Assembly (NCBI RefSeq): GCF_030286555.1
Contig: NZ_JASVWF010000003.1
Coordinates: forward strand, 806,001 to 870,000
DNA from: Actinomycetospora termitidis
GTDB taxonomy: Bacteria > Actinomycetota > Actinomycetes > Mycobacteriales > Pseudonocardiaceae
Length of the DNA: 64,000 nucleotides
Reading direction: 5' to 3'
Part shown: piece after piece, positions 1-9,465 of the stretch
How the letters are laid out: every line of letters starts with the position of its first letter
Position numbering within the stretch: the stretch's first letter is position 1
Position numbers and translations under genes: made by a program
Notes under the pieces: generated by a model
What the model saw: the letters and a program-made list of their open reading frames with translations, nothing else
What the model was told of the DNA's origin: nothing
Databases searched by the model: none

Positions 1-642
1 ATCGCCCCCGGCTCCCTGGCCCCGCTGTGGATGGTGCTCGTCGGGCTCGGTCAGGGCGTGGGGATCTCGCTCGGCCTGACCCTGATCACGCTGCGCTCGC
101 CGGACGCCGCGCACACCTCCCAGCTCTCGGGCATGGCACAGGGTGTCGGCTACGTGATCGCCGCTGCCGGACCGCTCGGGCTCGGCGCGATCCACGACGC
201 CACCGGGTCCTGGACGTGGCCCGTCGTCGCGCTGCTCGTGATGCTCGTCCCGCTCACCGTCGCCGGTCTCGGGGCGGCCCGGGACCGGCACGTGGGAGCA
301 CCGCCGGCACCCGAACCGGAGCCGGAGGCCGTCGCTGCGGCCGCCCGTGCCGTCGACACCGTTCCCGCCGGCGACGGCGCCCCGCGGCTGCGCGGGCGGG
401 TGCACGCCCGGGGCGAGCCGGTCTCCGGCGCGTCGGTGACGCTGGTGGACGACGCCGGCCGCCAGCTCGGACGGACCGAGACGGCCGACGACGGGTCCTA
501 CGCGCTCGAGGTCCCGGGGACGTCGGCGTTGCTGGTGTGCGCGGCCGAGGGCCACGAACCGGTGGCCCGGCGCGCGACGGCCGGCCGGGCCGACGTGGAG
601 CTGGCGCCCCGCGCGACCGACGAGCCGATCGCCGGGCGCTGA
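1..642 (+). CDS. MFS transporter (CynX/NimT-like), C-terminal part, with fused Ig-like tail
   Basis: This gene enters from the left edge in frame 1, so its start lies outside the window. The first 95 or so visible residues form hydrophobic helices with glycine-rich loops (GLGQGVGISLGLTLI, GMAQGVGYVIAAAG), as in the last helices of CynX/NimT-type major facilitator transporters. A Pro/Glu linker (PAPEPEPEPEA) follows. The last roughly 85 residues are soluble and read as a carboxypeptidase-regulatory-like beta-sandwich (RLRGRVHARGEPVSGASVTL, then DDGSYALEVPG). The membrane class and the tail are seen directly; the substrate cannot be told. The tail is probably cytoplasmic or cell-wall facing depending on helix number, which is not visible here. 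Confidence 0.8.
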   Translation: MAPGSLAPLWMVLVGLGQGVGISLGLTLITLRSPDAAHTSQLSGMAQGVGYVIAAAGPLGLGAIHDATGSWTWPVVALLVMLVPLTVAGLGAARDRHVGAPPAPEPEPEAVAAAARAVDTVPAGDGAPRLRGRVHARGEPVSGASVTLVDDAGRQLGRTETADDGSYALEVPGTSALLVCAAEGHEPVARRATAGRADVELAPRATDEPIAGR

Positions 643-661
643 GCAGCGGCGTTCGCCGGCC

Positions 662-683
662 GTTCATCCGTTGTGTCCGGTTC
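662..683 (+). promoter_or_regulatory. PHO-box-like site upstream of phoX
   Basis: Two adjacent 11-nt units lie 66 bp before the phoX start. The first, GTTCATCCGTT, fits the actinobacterial PhoP repeat (GTTCAYY...). The second, GTGTCCGGTTC, fits poorly. A possible -10 hexamer (TACCGT, 700-705) follows at a suitable distance. Phosphate control is inferred from the motif and from the phosphatase downstream. Confidence 0.4.
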
Positions 684-748
684 GGTCGTTCTGACTGCCT
701 ACCGTCCGGTCGACCACCACACGATCGGACGCCCGGGAGCTCCCCCAC

Positions 749-2794
749 GTGAACCGCCGTCTGCTGCCGCTGCTCACCCGCACCACCCACCGCCGCTCCG
801 CCACGCACTGCCGCTACAAGTGCGGCGACGCCTGCGACGCGCCCGTGCGCAACCGCAGCGGGAACCCGACGTTCCGCGAGGTGGTCGCCGGCACGGTGAG
901 CCGGCGCAGCGTCCTGTCCGCCGGTCTGGTCCTGGGTGCCTCCGGGGCGCTCGCGGCGTGCGGGGGCACCGGTGGCGGGCCCGCGCCGGCGGCGGCCTCG
1001 TCGTCGGCTCCCGTCCCGCCGTCGCCCGGCCTCGGGTTCGCGGCCGTGGCACCGAACACCGCGGACGCGGTGACCGTGCCGGAGGGCTACACCCAGCAGG
1101 TGCTCATCCGCTGGGGGGACCCGGTGGTGACGGGGGCGCCCGCGTTCGACGTCACCCGGCAGACCCCCGAGGCGCAGGCGCAGCAGTTCGGGTTCAACAA
1201 CGACTTCCTCACCGTGATCCCGATCCCCGGCGACTCCGCGCGAGCGCTGCTGGTCGCGAACCACGAGTACACGACCGAGCCGTTCATGCACCTCGGCTAC
1301 GACCCGGAGGCGCCGACCCCCGAGCAGATCCGCATCGGCATGGCCGCCCACGGGATGAGCGTCGTCGCGGTCGCGCTCGACCCGTCGTCGGGACGGCCGA
1401 CCTCGGTGCTGCAGGACCCGCTGAACCGGCGGGTCACCGCCACCACGCCGTTCACCCTGACCGGCCCGGTGGCCGGCGACCCGCTGGTCCGCACGAGCGC
1501 CGACCCCGAGGGCCGGACCGTGCTGGGCACGCTGAACAACTGCGCGGGCGGCACCACGCCCTGGTCGACGGTGCTCTCCGGCGAGGAGAACATCGACCAG
1601 TACTTCGCGAACGGCGCGACGGTCGCCGACCCGGTGCTCAAGGCCCGGTACGAGCGGCTCGGGCTCGACGGCGAGGCGAGCGACCGGCTCTGGGAGACCG
1701 CGGACCCGCGCTTCGACCTGCTCCGCGAGCCGAACGAGGCGCACCGCTTCGGCTGGGTGGTGGAGCTCGACCCGTTCGACCCCGCCGCGGCGCCCCGCAA
1801 GCACACCGCGCTCGGCCGCTTCAAGCACGAGGGCGCGACGGTGCGGATGACGCCGGACGGCACCACGGTCGCGTACATGGGCGACGACGAGCGCTTCGAG
1901 TACGCCTACAAGTTCGTCTCCTCCGCGAAGGCACGCCCCGGCACCGCCCCCGCCGACCGGCAGTTCAACCAGACAGTGCTCGACCAGGGCACGCTCTTCG
2001 TCGCGACCTTCACCGGCGAGGCCCGGCCCGACGGCGGGTCCGGTGGCCGGGGCGAGTGGCGGCCGCTGGTGGAGTCGCTGCCCGACGGCACCGCCCGGTC
2101 GTTCGTCCCCGGGTTCTCCGGCACCGAGGTGCTGCTGTTCACCCGCCAGGCCGCGGACGTCGTCGGCGCCACGAAGATGGACCGCCCCGAGGACGTCGAG
2201 CCGCACCCGGTGACCGGCGCGGTCTACATGGCGCTGACCAACAACGACGAGCGCGGCGTCGAGCCGGGCGCACCCGGCCCGGACGCCGCCAACCCGCGTC
2301 CGGACAACGCCAACGGGCAGGTGCTGGAACTCGTCGAGGACGGCTCCGACCCCACGGCACGAGCGTTCGCCTGGTCGCTACTGCTGGTGTGCGGCGACCC
2401 GAAGGCGGCCGACACGTACTACGCGGGCTTCGCCAAGGACCAGGTCAGCCCGATCTCGTGCCCCGACAACGTGGCCTTCGACCCCACCCACGGGCACCTG
2501 TGGATCTCCACCGACGGCAACGCGCTCGACTCGAACGACGGGTTGTTCGCGGTGTCGCTCGCCGGCGCCGACCGGGGGCGGGTCAAGCAGTTCCTGACGG
2601 TGCCGAAGGGCGCGGAGACGTGTGGCCCGGTGCTGATGCGGAACTGCGCGATGGTGTCGGTGCAGCACCCCGGCGAGGCCGACGACGCCTCGCTCGACCG
2701 CCCGGTCTCGCACTGGCCCGACGGCGGGTCCAGCCCCGCCCGACCCGCCGTCGTCGTGGTGTGGCGGGCGGACGGGGGTGCGCTGGGGACGTGA
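749..2794 (+). CDS. phoX: PhoX-type alkaline phosphatase (DUF839), Tat-exported
   Basis: The 681-residue product matches the PhoX/DUF839 phosphatase family, which releases phosphate from organic phosphoesters outside the membrane. The N-terminal 72 residues carry a twin-arginine motif (SRRSVLS, residues 51-57) and a lipobox-like LAAC at 68-71. This suggests Tat export and possible lipid anchoring. Family landmarks include FNNDFLTVIPIP, NHEYTTEPF, the NNCAGGTTPWSTVLSGEEN block and PEDVEPHPVTGAVYMALTNN. The start is a GTG; the family commonly has this long pre-Tat N-terminus with HCRYKCGDAC. A PHO-box-like site lies upstream and a palindromic terminator lies downstream, shared with the convergent reductase gene. 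Confidence 0.93.
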   Translation: MNRRLLPLLTRTTHRRSATHCRYKCGDACDAPVRNRSGNPTFREVVAGTVSRRSVLSAGLVLGASGALAACGGTGGGPAPAAASSSAPVPPSPGLGFAAVAPNTADAVTVPEGYTQQVLIRWGDPVVTGAPAFDVTRQTPEAQAQQFGFNNDFLTVIPIPGDSARALLVANHEYTTEPFMHLGYDPEAPTPEQIRIGMAAHGMSVVAVALDPSSGRPTSVLQDPLNRRVTATTPFTLTGPVAGDPLVRTSADPEGRTVLGTLNNCAGGTTPWSTVLSGEENIDQYFANGATVADPVLKARYERLGLDGEASDRLWETADPRFDLLREPNEAHRFGWVVELDPFDPAAAPRKHTALGRFKHEGATVRMTPDGTTVAYMGDDERFEYAYKFVSSAKARPGTAPADRQFNQTVLDQGTLFVATFTGEARPDGGSGGRGEWRPLVESLPDGTARSFVPGFSGTEVLLFTRQAADVVGATKMDRPEDVEPHPVTGAVYMALTNNDERGVEPGAPGPDAANPRPDNANGQVLELVEDGSDPTARAFAWSLLLVCGDPKAADTYYAGFAKDQVSPISCPDNVAFDPTHGHLWISTDGNALDSNDGLFAVSLAGADRGRVKQFLTVPKGAETCGPVLMRNCAMVSVQHPGEADDASLDRPVSHWPDGGSSPARPAVVVVWRADGGALGT

Positions 2795-2807
2795 TGTGGC
2801 CTGCGGC

Positions 2808-2853
2808 CAGGTGAGCAGAAATTGTCGCTATGGCGACCATTTCTGCTCACCTG
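2808..2853. terminator. AGGTGAGCA-family palindrome, copy 1 (bidirectional terminator)
   Basis: The arms at 2808-2829 and 2832-2853 begin CAGGTGAGCAGAAAT and end ATTTCTGCTCACCTG, with about two mismatches in 22 bp and a tiny loop. It sits between the stop codons of convergent phoX and the reductase gene. Two related copies occur at 33361 and 45363. A terminator role is inferred from position and stem strength. Confidence 0.7.
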
Positions 2854-2865
2854 CGCGGAGCGCAC

Positions 2866-3882
2866 CTACACGGACACCAGCGCCTTCCCGGTGTTCTCGC
2901 CGCGCAGCAGGCCGAGGAACGCGTCGACGGCGTGGTCGACGCCCTCGGTGACCGTCTCCGCGAACTTCACCCGCCCATCGGCCACCCACGGGGTGACCTC
3001 CTCGAGGAACGCCGGGAAGCGATCCAGGGAGTCGGTGACGATGAACCCCTGGATCGCGAGCCGCTTCTTGACGATCTTGAAGAGGTTGCGCGGCCCGGGC
3101 GTGGGGTCGGAGTCGGTGTCGTTGTAGTGCGCGATCGCCCCGCACGCGGCAACGCGGGCGTGGTCGTTCGCGACGTCGATCGCGGCCTCGAGGTGCTCCG
3201 ACCCGACGTTGTCGAAGTACACGTCCAGACCGTCGGGCATCGCCTTGGCGAGCTGCTCGGCGACGGGGCCGTCCTTGTAGTTGAAGGCGGCGTCGTAGCC
3301 GAGCTCGTCGGTCAGCCAGGCGACCTTCTCGGCCGACCCCGCGCTGCCGACCACGAGCGAGGCGCCCTTCTGCTTCGCGATCTGCCCGACGAGGCTCCCG
3401 ACCGCGCCCGCGGCCCCGGAGACGAACACGGCATCGCCGGACCGGAATGCGGCGTGGTCCAGCAGGCCGACCCACGCCGTCAGGCCGGGCGCACCGAGGA
3501 CGCCGAGATAGGCCCTCGGGTCGACGCCGTCGACGTCGGGGACCTTCTGCAGGTGCTTCGCCTTGGCGATGCCGTGGTCACGCCAGGCGAGGTTGGCCAG
3601 GACCAGGTCGCCGACGCCGACCTCGGAGACGTCCGACCCCACGGCCGTGACCTCACCGACTGACCGGCCGTCCATCGCCTCGTCCAACCGGAACGGCGGG
3701 ACGTAGGAGGGCACGTCGTTCATCCGGCCCCGCATGTAGGGGTCGACGGAGAAGGAACGGTTGGCGATCTCGACCTCGCCGGCCCCCGGCGCCGGGAGCT
3801 CCCGCTCGACGAACCGGAAGTCGTCGGGCGAGGGGAAGCCCTGCGGGCGGCGGGCCAGGTGGACCTCGTGTGCGGTCGTCAT
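2866..3882 (-). CDS. NADP-dependent oxidoreductase, MDR superfamily (CurA/leukotriene B4 dehydrogenase-like)
   Basis: The 338-residue protein is a zinc-independent medium-chain reductase of the CurA/prostaglandin-reductase type. These enzymes reduce the double bond of alpha,beta-unsaturated ketones with NADPH. The N-terminal half has the family signature RSFSVDPYMRGRM. The nucleotide-binding fold is marked by VSGAAGAVGSLVGQIAK near residue 150, followed by GSAGSAEKVAWL and LDVYFDNVGSEHLEA. No catalytic zinc ligands are apparent. It begins with ATG, is monocistronic and converges on phoX. The physiological substrate is unknown; reactive aldehyde or enone detoxification is a guess. Confidence 0.9.
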   Translation of the reverse strand: MTTAHEVHLARRPQGFPSPDDFRFVERELPAPGAGEVEIANRSFSVDPYMRGRMNDVPSYVPPFRLDEAMDGRSVGEVTAVGSDVSEVGVGDLVLANLAWRDHGIAKAKHLQKVPDVDGVDPRAYLGVLGAPGLTAWVGLLDHAAFRSGDAVFVSGAAGAVGSLVGQIAKQKGASLVVGSAGSAEKVAWLTDELGYDAAFNYKDGPVAEQLAKAMPDGLDVYFDNVGSEHLEAAIDVANDHARVAACGAIAHYNDTDSDPTPGPRNLFKIVKKRLAIQGFIVTDSLDRFPAFLEEVTPWVADGRVKFAETVTEGVDHAVDAFLGLLRGENTGKALVSV

Positions 3883-3955
3883 GATCCGACGGCTACCCCC
3901 GATGTCGACCGTGTGTCATCCGGGCGCGACGGGGAACACCCCGGGGATCGACGAG

Positions 3956-3976
3956 GTTGAGCCGGATCGACTCACC
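3956..3976. promoter_or_regulatory. Degenerate HAIR (HspR operator)-like element
   Basis: GTTGAGC-N7-ACTCACC resembles the HspR inverted repeat CTTGAGT-N7-ACTCAAG with the correct 7-nt spacer. It lies 45 bp upstream of a better copy and upstream of the Clp ATPase gene. Confidence 0.45.
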
Positions 3977-4000
3977 GACGGTGGATCGGGCCGGACGAGA

Positions 4001-4021
4001 CCTGAGTCTCCCCGACTCAGG
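4001..4021. promoter_or_regulatory. HAIR-like HspR operator
   Basis: CCTGAGT-N7-ACTCAGG is a perfect inverted repeat that differs from the actinobacterial HspR consensus by one base per arm and keeps the 7-nt spacing. It lies 90 bp before the Clp ATPase start, so heat-shock repression by HspR is inferred. Confidence 0.65.
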
Positions 4022-4110
4022 AATGAATCCCGACCATCGGTTGCTGAGGCCTACGACAGCCGCCGCAGACCACCGGTCGCAGGCGGCAGGACCCTTCAGG
4101 AAAGGTACGC

Positions 4111-6648
<2,538 letters not shown>

Positions 6649-6660
6649 TCCATCGGCACG

Positions 6661-6697
6661 CGAAGGGCCCCCGACCGATCCGGTCGGGGGCCCTTCG
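6661..6697. terminator. Strong hairpin terminator after the Clp gene
   Basis: Perfect 16-bp arms (6661-6676 and 6682-6697, beginning CGAAGGGCCCCCGACC) flank a 5-nt loop, 13 bp after the stop codon. The CGAAGGGCCC start is shared with the two hairpins at 7121 and 7194. Confidence 0.9.
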
Positions 6698-6769
6698 TGC
6701 ATCTGGTGATCTTCTCCGACGAGCGGGTACTCCCGCCCCGACGCGTCCGTCCGCAGAAGGAGAGGCGAC

Positions 6770-7105
6770 ATGAGCGCCGACGTCGGTGACCGGATCACCC
6801 TGCACGCCAACTCCGTGGACGCCCCCGACCGCACGGGCACGATCGTCGGGATCCTCGGGAGCGACGGGCCGCCCTACCGGGTCCGCTTCGACAACGGCGA
6901 CGAGACCATCCTGACGCCGGGTCCCGACGCCACCATCGCGGCGCCCACGGTGTCCGAGCGGGTGGGCCAGGCCGCCGAGGCCGCGGGCGAGAAGGCGACG
7001 GCGCTCGCCGAGGAGGCCCGGGCGACCGCCGAGGACGTCACGGGGCGCGCCGCCCGCGCCGTCGCGGACACCGCCTCGAAGCTCGCGGAGCGCTTCCAGA
7101 AGTAG
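6770..7105 (+). CDS. DUF1918 small protein with helical tail
   Basis: The 111-residue protein starts with a compact SH3-like beta domain (VGDRITLHANSVDAPDRTGT ... YRVRFDNGDETILTPGPD) that matches DUF1918 of actinobacteria. The last 50 residues are almost entirely Ala/Glu/Lys/Arg, forming an amphipathic helix (AEAAGEKATALAEEARATAE). A good Shine-Dalgarno (GAAGGAGAGG) precedes the ATG. The gene is isolated between two terminators, so it is monocistronic. The function of DUF1918 is not established; the tail resembles stress-related helical proteins, but that is only a compositional observation. Confidence 0.85.
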   Translation: MSADVGDRITLHANSVDAPDRTGTIVGILGSDGPPYRVRFDNGDETILTPGPDATIAAPTVSERVGQAAEAAGEKATALAEEARATAEDVTGRAARAVADTASKLAERFQK

Positions 7106-7120
7106 CCCCGGCCGTCTCGA

Positions 7121-7167
7121 GCGAAGGGCCCCTTCCGTCGGATTGACGGGCCGTGGGCGCCCTTCGC
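7121..7167. terminator. Hairpin terminator of the DUF1918 gene
   Basis: GCGAAGGG (7121-7128) pairs with CCCTTCGC (7160-7167), and an inner CCGTC/GACGG stem lies at 7135-7149. It follows the stop codon by 15 bp. Confidence 0.7.
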
Positions 7168-7193
7168 CATTCGGTGCGCCGGCTCGCCGACCT

Positions 7194-7244
7194 GAGCGAA
7201 GGGCCCCTTCGGTCGAGTAGATCGACCGGAGGGGCCCTTCGCTC
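7194..7244. terminator. Hairpin terminator of the amidase gene
   Basis: 23-bp arms starting GAGCGAAGGGCCCCTTC are perfect apart from one position, which becomes a G-U pair in RNA. The hairpin lies 20 bp beyond the stop codon of the leftward amidase gene. Confidence 0.85.
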
Positions 7245-7263
7245 GATCCGGGGTGGGCGGCGC

Positions 7264-8907
7264 TCAGAGGCGGCGCGCGGTCGAGGTGCCGGTCGCGAGG
7301 AACAGCGAACCGCGCTCGAAGTCCTGCCGGACGCCCCCGCTGACCGCGTACTGGTCGGAGCGCGGGTAACCGTAGGTCGAGCGCTCGTAGCCGGCGGCGC
7401 CCCAGGCGGAGAGGATCGCCCCGCGGACCGGCCAGGCACCGGTCTGCGGCGTCCAGTAGACGGAGCCCGTGGCGAACTGGTTGTAGCGGCCCCGGCCGTC
7501 CGGAGCGGTCCGCTCGTCGGTCCTCGGCAACCCGATCGGGGAGGATGCCGCGCCCAGGGCGTCGTACCGCTTGTTGATCTCCCCGATCACCGACCACGCG
7601 CCCGTCGTCGACGACCAGTAGACCGACCCGTTCGAGCCGGAGAAGCGGGTGACCCGCGCGCTCTGCCCCGTCGCGCTCTCCACGACCGACGGCTCACCCA
7701 GCACACTGCGCATCGCGAGCCACTTGGTGCGGATCGGGTTGGTCGTGAGGTTCCCGACGAGGGCCGCGGTCCGGTCGCGGATCGCGGGCATCGACTTCAC
7801 CCCGGTGTTGCCGGGGCACTCGGTGGCGCCGACGTCGCGGTGGGCGAAGACCGTCGGCAGGGTCACCGTGCGACCGGCCGGGTACTTCGACGTGCCGCCG
7901 CCGGCGCTGGTCAGCGTGACGGTGGCCTTCGGGTCGCGGTAGAGGCCGCCGAGCTTGTACGCCGCCAGCTTCGCGGTCGCCTCCAGCTGCGCCGCGGGCG
8001 GGGCGACGGAGGTGAAGTCGCCCATCATCCCGATGCCGAACGTCTCGCGGTTGAAGCCGCCGGCGTGCGCCGCGATCACGGACCGCTCCAGCCCACCCTT
8101 GCGGCCCTCGAACACCGTGCCGAAGCGGTCGACCAGCACGTTGTAGCCGATGTCGCCCCAGCCCAGCGTCTTCGCGTGGTACGCGTAGATCCCGCGGACG
8201 ATCGCGGCGGAGTCGGCCGCGGTGTAGGCGTTCGTGCCCGCCGTGTGGTGGATCGTCACCGCGCGGACCGTCGGGGTGTACTCCGGCGGCCACGTCATGA
8301 GCTTCTCGTCCGCGCCCCACTGCGCGCGCGTCACGACCTTCGGCAGACCCGGGCTGTTCGTGGACGCGGCGGTCGCGCGGGCGTCGTTGGTCGTCGTCGC
8401 CGGGTCGATCGAGGTCAGGGCCACGCGCTGGGTGGCGGGCGCCCCGTCGTCGACGGCCCGCACCTGGACCTCGCGGCTGTCCGCGACCCACACCGGTTCG
8501 CTGCTCGCCACTGCGGCGCGCTTGCCGTCGCGCTCGGCGTCGACCGGGTCGACCCGGGTCCAGGCCCCGAAGGTGCCGTTCGCGAGGCGGCTGCGGAGCT
8601 CGATGACGTCGGGGGTCGGGCCGGTCCAGCTGACCGCGACCAGCTTGAGCGGGTCGGGGCTGGACGCCTGCCGGGCGTTCGCCGAGTCCGGGGACGGGGC
8701 CGGCGCGCCGAGCGCCTCGCGCTCGACCTTCGGGTCGACCGCCTTCGCGGCGGGCAGGGGTGCGGCCGGCGGCGGATCGCCCGCCGTCGCGACCGGGGCG
8801 GGTGCCGCGGCCGCCTGACCGCCCACCGGACCCGTCACCACCGCCACCGCGACCACGACCGGCACCGCGATCGCCCGGAACCGACGCCACCTGCTGTTCG
8901 ACTGCAT
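7264..8907 (-). CDS. Secreted N-acetylmuramoyl-L-alanine amidase (PGRP/Ami_2) with LGFP repeats
   Basis: The 547-residue precursor begins with a basic stretch and a hydrophobic segment ending in AAAAP, a typical Sec signal. A linker/beta region (to ~190) precedes a peptidoglycan-recognition-type amidase domain: TRAQWGAD at its start, zinc ligand IHHTAGT, GWGDIGYNVLVDRFGTVFEG, and the second zinc region FAHRDVGATECPG. About 170 C-terminal residues hold LGFP repeats (ALGAASSPIGLPRTDE, WGAAGYERSTYGYPRSDQ), which bind the cell envelope of actinobacteria. It would cleave the lactyl-alanine bond of peptidoglycan in wall remodelling. It is monocistronic and ends at a strong terminator. Confidence 0.95.
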   Translation of the reverse strand: MQSNSRWRRFRAIAVPVVVAVAVVTGPVGGQAAAAPAPVATAGDPPPAAPLPAAKAVDPKVEREALGAPAPSPDSANARQASSPDPLKLVAVSWTGPTPDVIELRSRLANGTFGAWTRVDPVDAERDGKRAAVASSEPVWVADSREVQVRAVDDGAPATQRVALTSIDPATTTNDARATAASTNSPGLPKVVTRAQWGADEKLMTWPPEYTPTVRAVTIHHTAGTNAYTAADSAAIVRGIYAYHAKTLGWGDIGYNVLVDRFGTVFEGRKGGLERSVIAAHAGGFNRETFGIGMMGDFTSVAPPAAQLEATAKLAAYKLGGLYRDPKATVTLTSAGGGTSKYPAGRTVTLPTVFAHRDVGATECPGNTGVKSMPAIRDRTAALVGNLTTNPIRTKWLAMRSVLGEPSVVESATGQSARVTRFSGSNGSVYWSSTTGAWSVIGEINKRYDALGAASSPIGLPRTDERTAPDGRGRYNQFATGSVYWTPQTGAWPVRGAILSAWGAAGYERSTYGYPRSDQYAVSGGVRQDFERGSLFLATGTSTARRL

Positions 8908-9051
8908 GATCCTCCCCCGACGGAACTGACCGCTTCAGCGATCACGAGCCGACCGTCGTTACAGGACCCGCTCGAACGAGCGACCCGCCGTCCGGAACGA
9001 TCACCTCGACGGCCTAGATGTCCGATTCGCCAGTGACCTAGGGTGATCGTC

Positions 9052-9465
9052 GTGAGCGACGACTCCTGGCTCCCGCCGCCGCCGTTCGGCGTGGACGACC
9101 ATCACCACGACGACCACCACCACGACGACCGCCACCGGCACGAGCGCCGGTACGACCACCGGGAGCGCGGGATGGAACTGCGGGACCGCGTCCGGAGCCA
9201 GTACGGCACCGCGGTGTCGGTCGGCGACATCCTGTCGTTCCTGGACTACCGGGTGAACGAGCTGTACGCCGCCGTCCTCGAACCCGAACGGCACGGCTCC
9301 CGGGTGCCGGGCTCGCCGGTGCGGCTGTCCGGGCTGGACGCGATGCTCAACGCCGACGCCGCCGCGTTCCGCGGGCTGACCGAGCTCGGCGAGCGCCTCG
9401 ACCGCGTCGAGTCGAAACTCGACCAGCTCCTGGAGCGCCTGCCGAAGCCCACGGCGACGTCCTAA
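9052..9465 (+). CDS. Hypothetical protein with His/Asp-rich N-terminus
   Basis: I do not recognise the family. After SDDSWLPPPPFGVDD comes a run built only of His, Asp and a few Arg/Glu residues (DDHHHDDHHHDDRHRHER), followed by a helical domain (VSVGDILSFLDYRVNELYAA) and a C-terminal coiled coil (LTELGERLDRVESKLDQLLE). The His/Asp tract could bind Ni2+, Zn2+ or Co2+, but nothing else shows this. I chose the GTG at 9052 because AGGGTGATC sits at a usable distance; a GTG at 9043 is also possible. Its stop codon overlaps that of the convergent kinase gene by sharing the bases CTAA. Confidence 0.65.
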   Translation: MSDDSWLPPPPFGVDDHHHDDHHHDDRHRHERRYDHRERGMELRDRVRSQYGTAVSVGDILSFLDYRVNELYAAVLEPERHGSRVPGSPVRLSGLDAMLNADAAAFRGLTELGERLDRVESKLDQLLERLPKPTATS

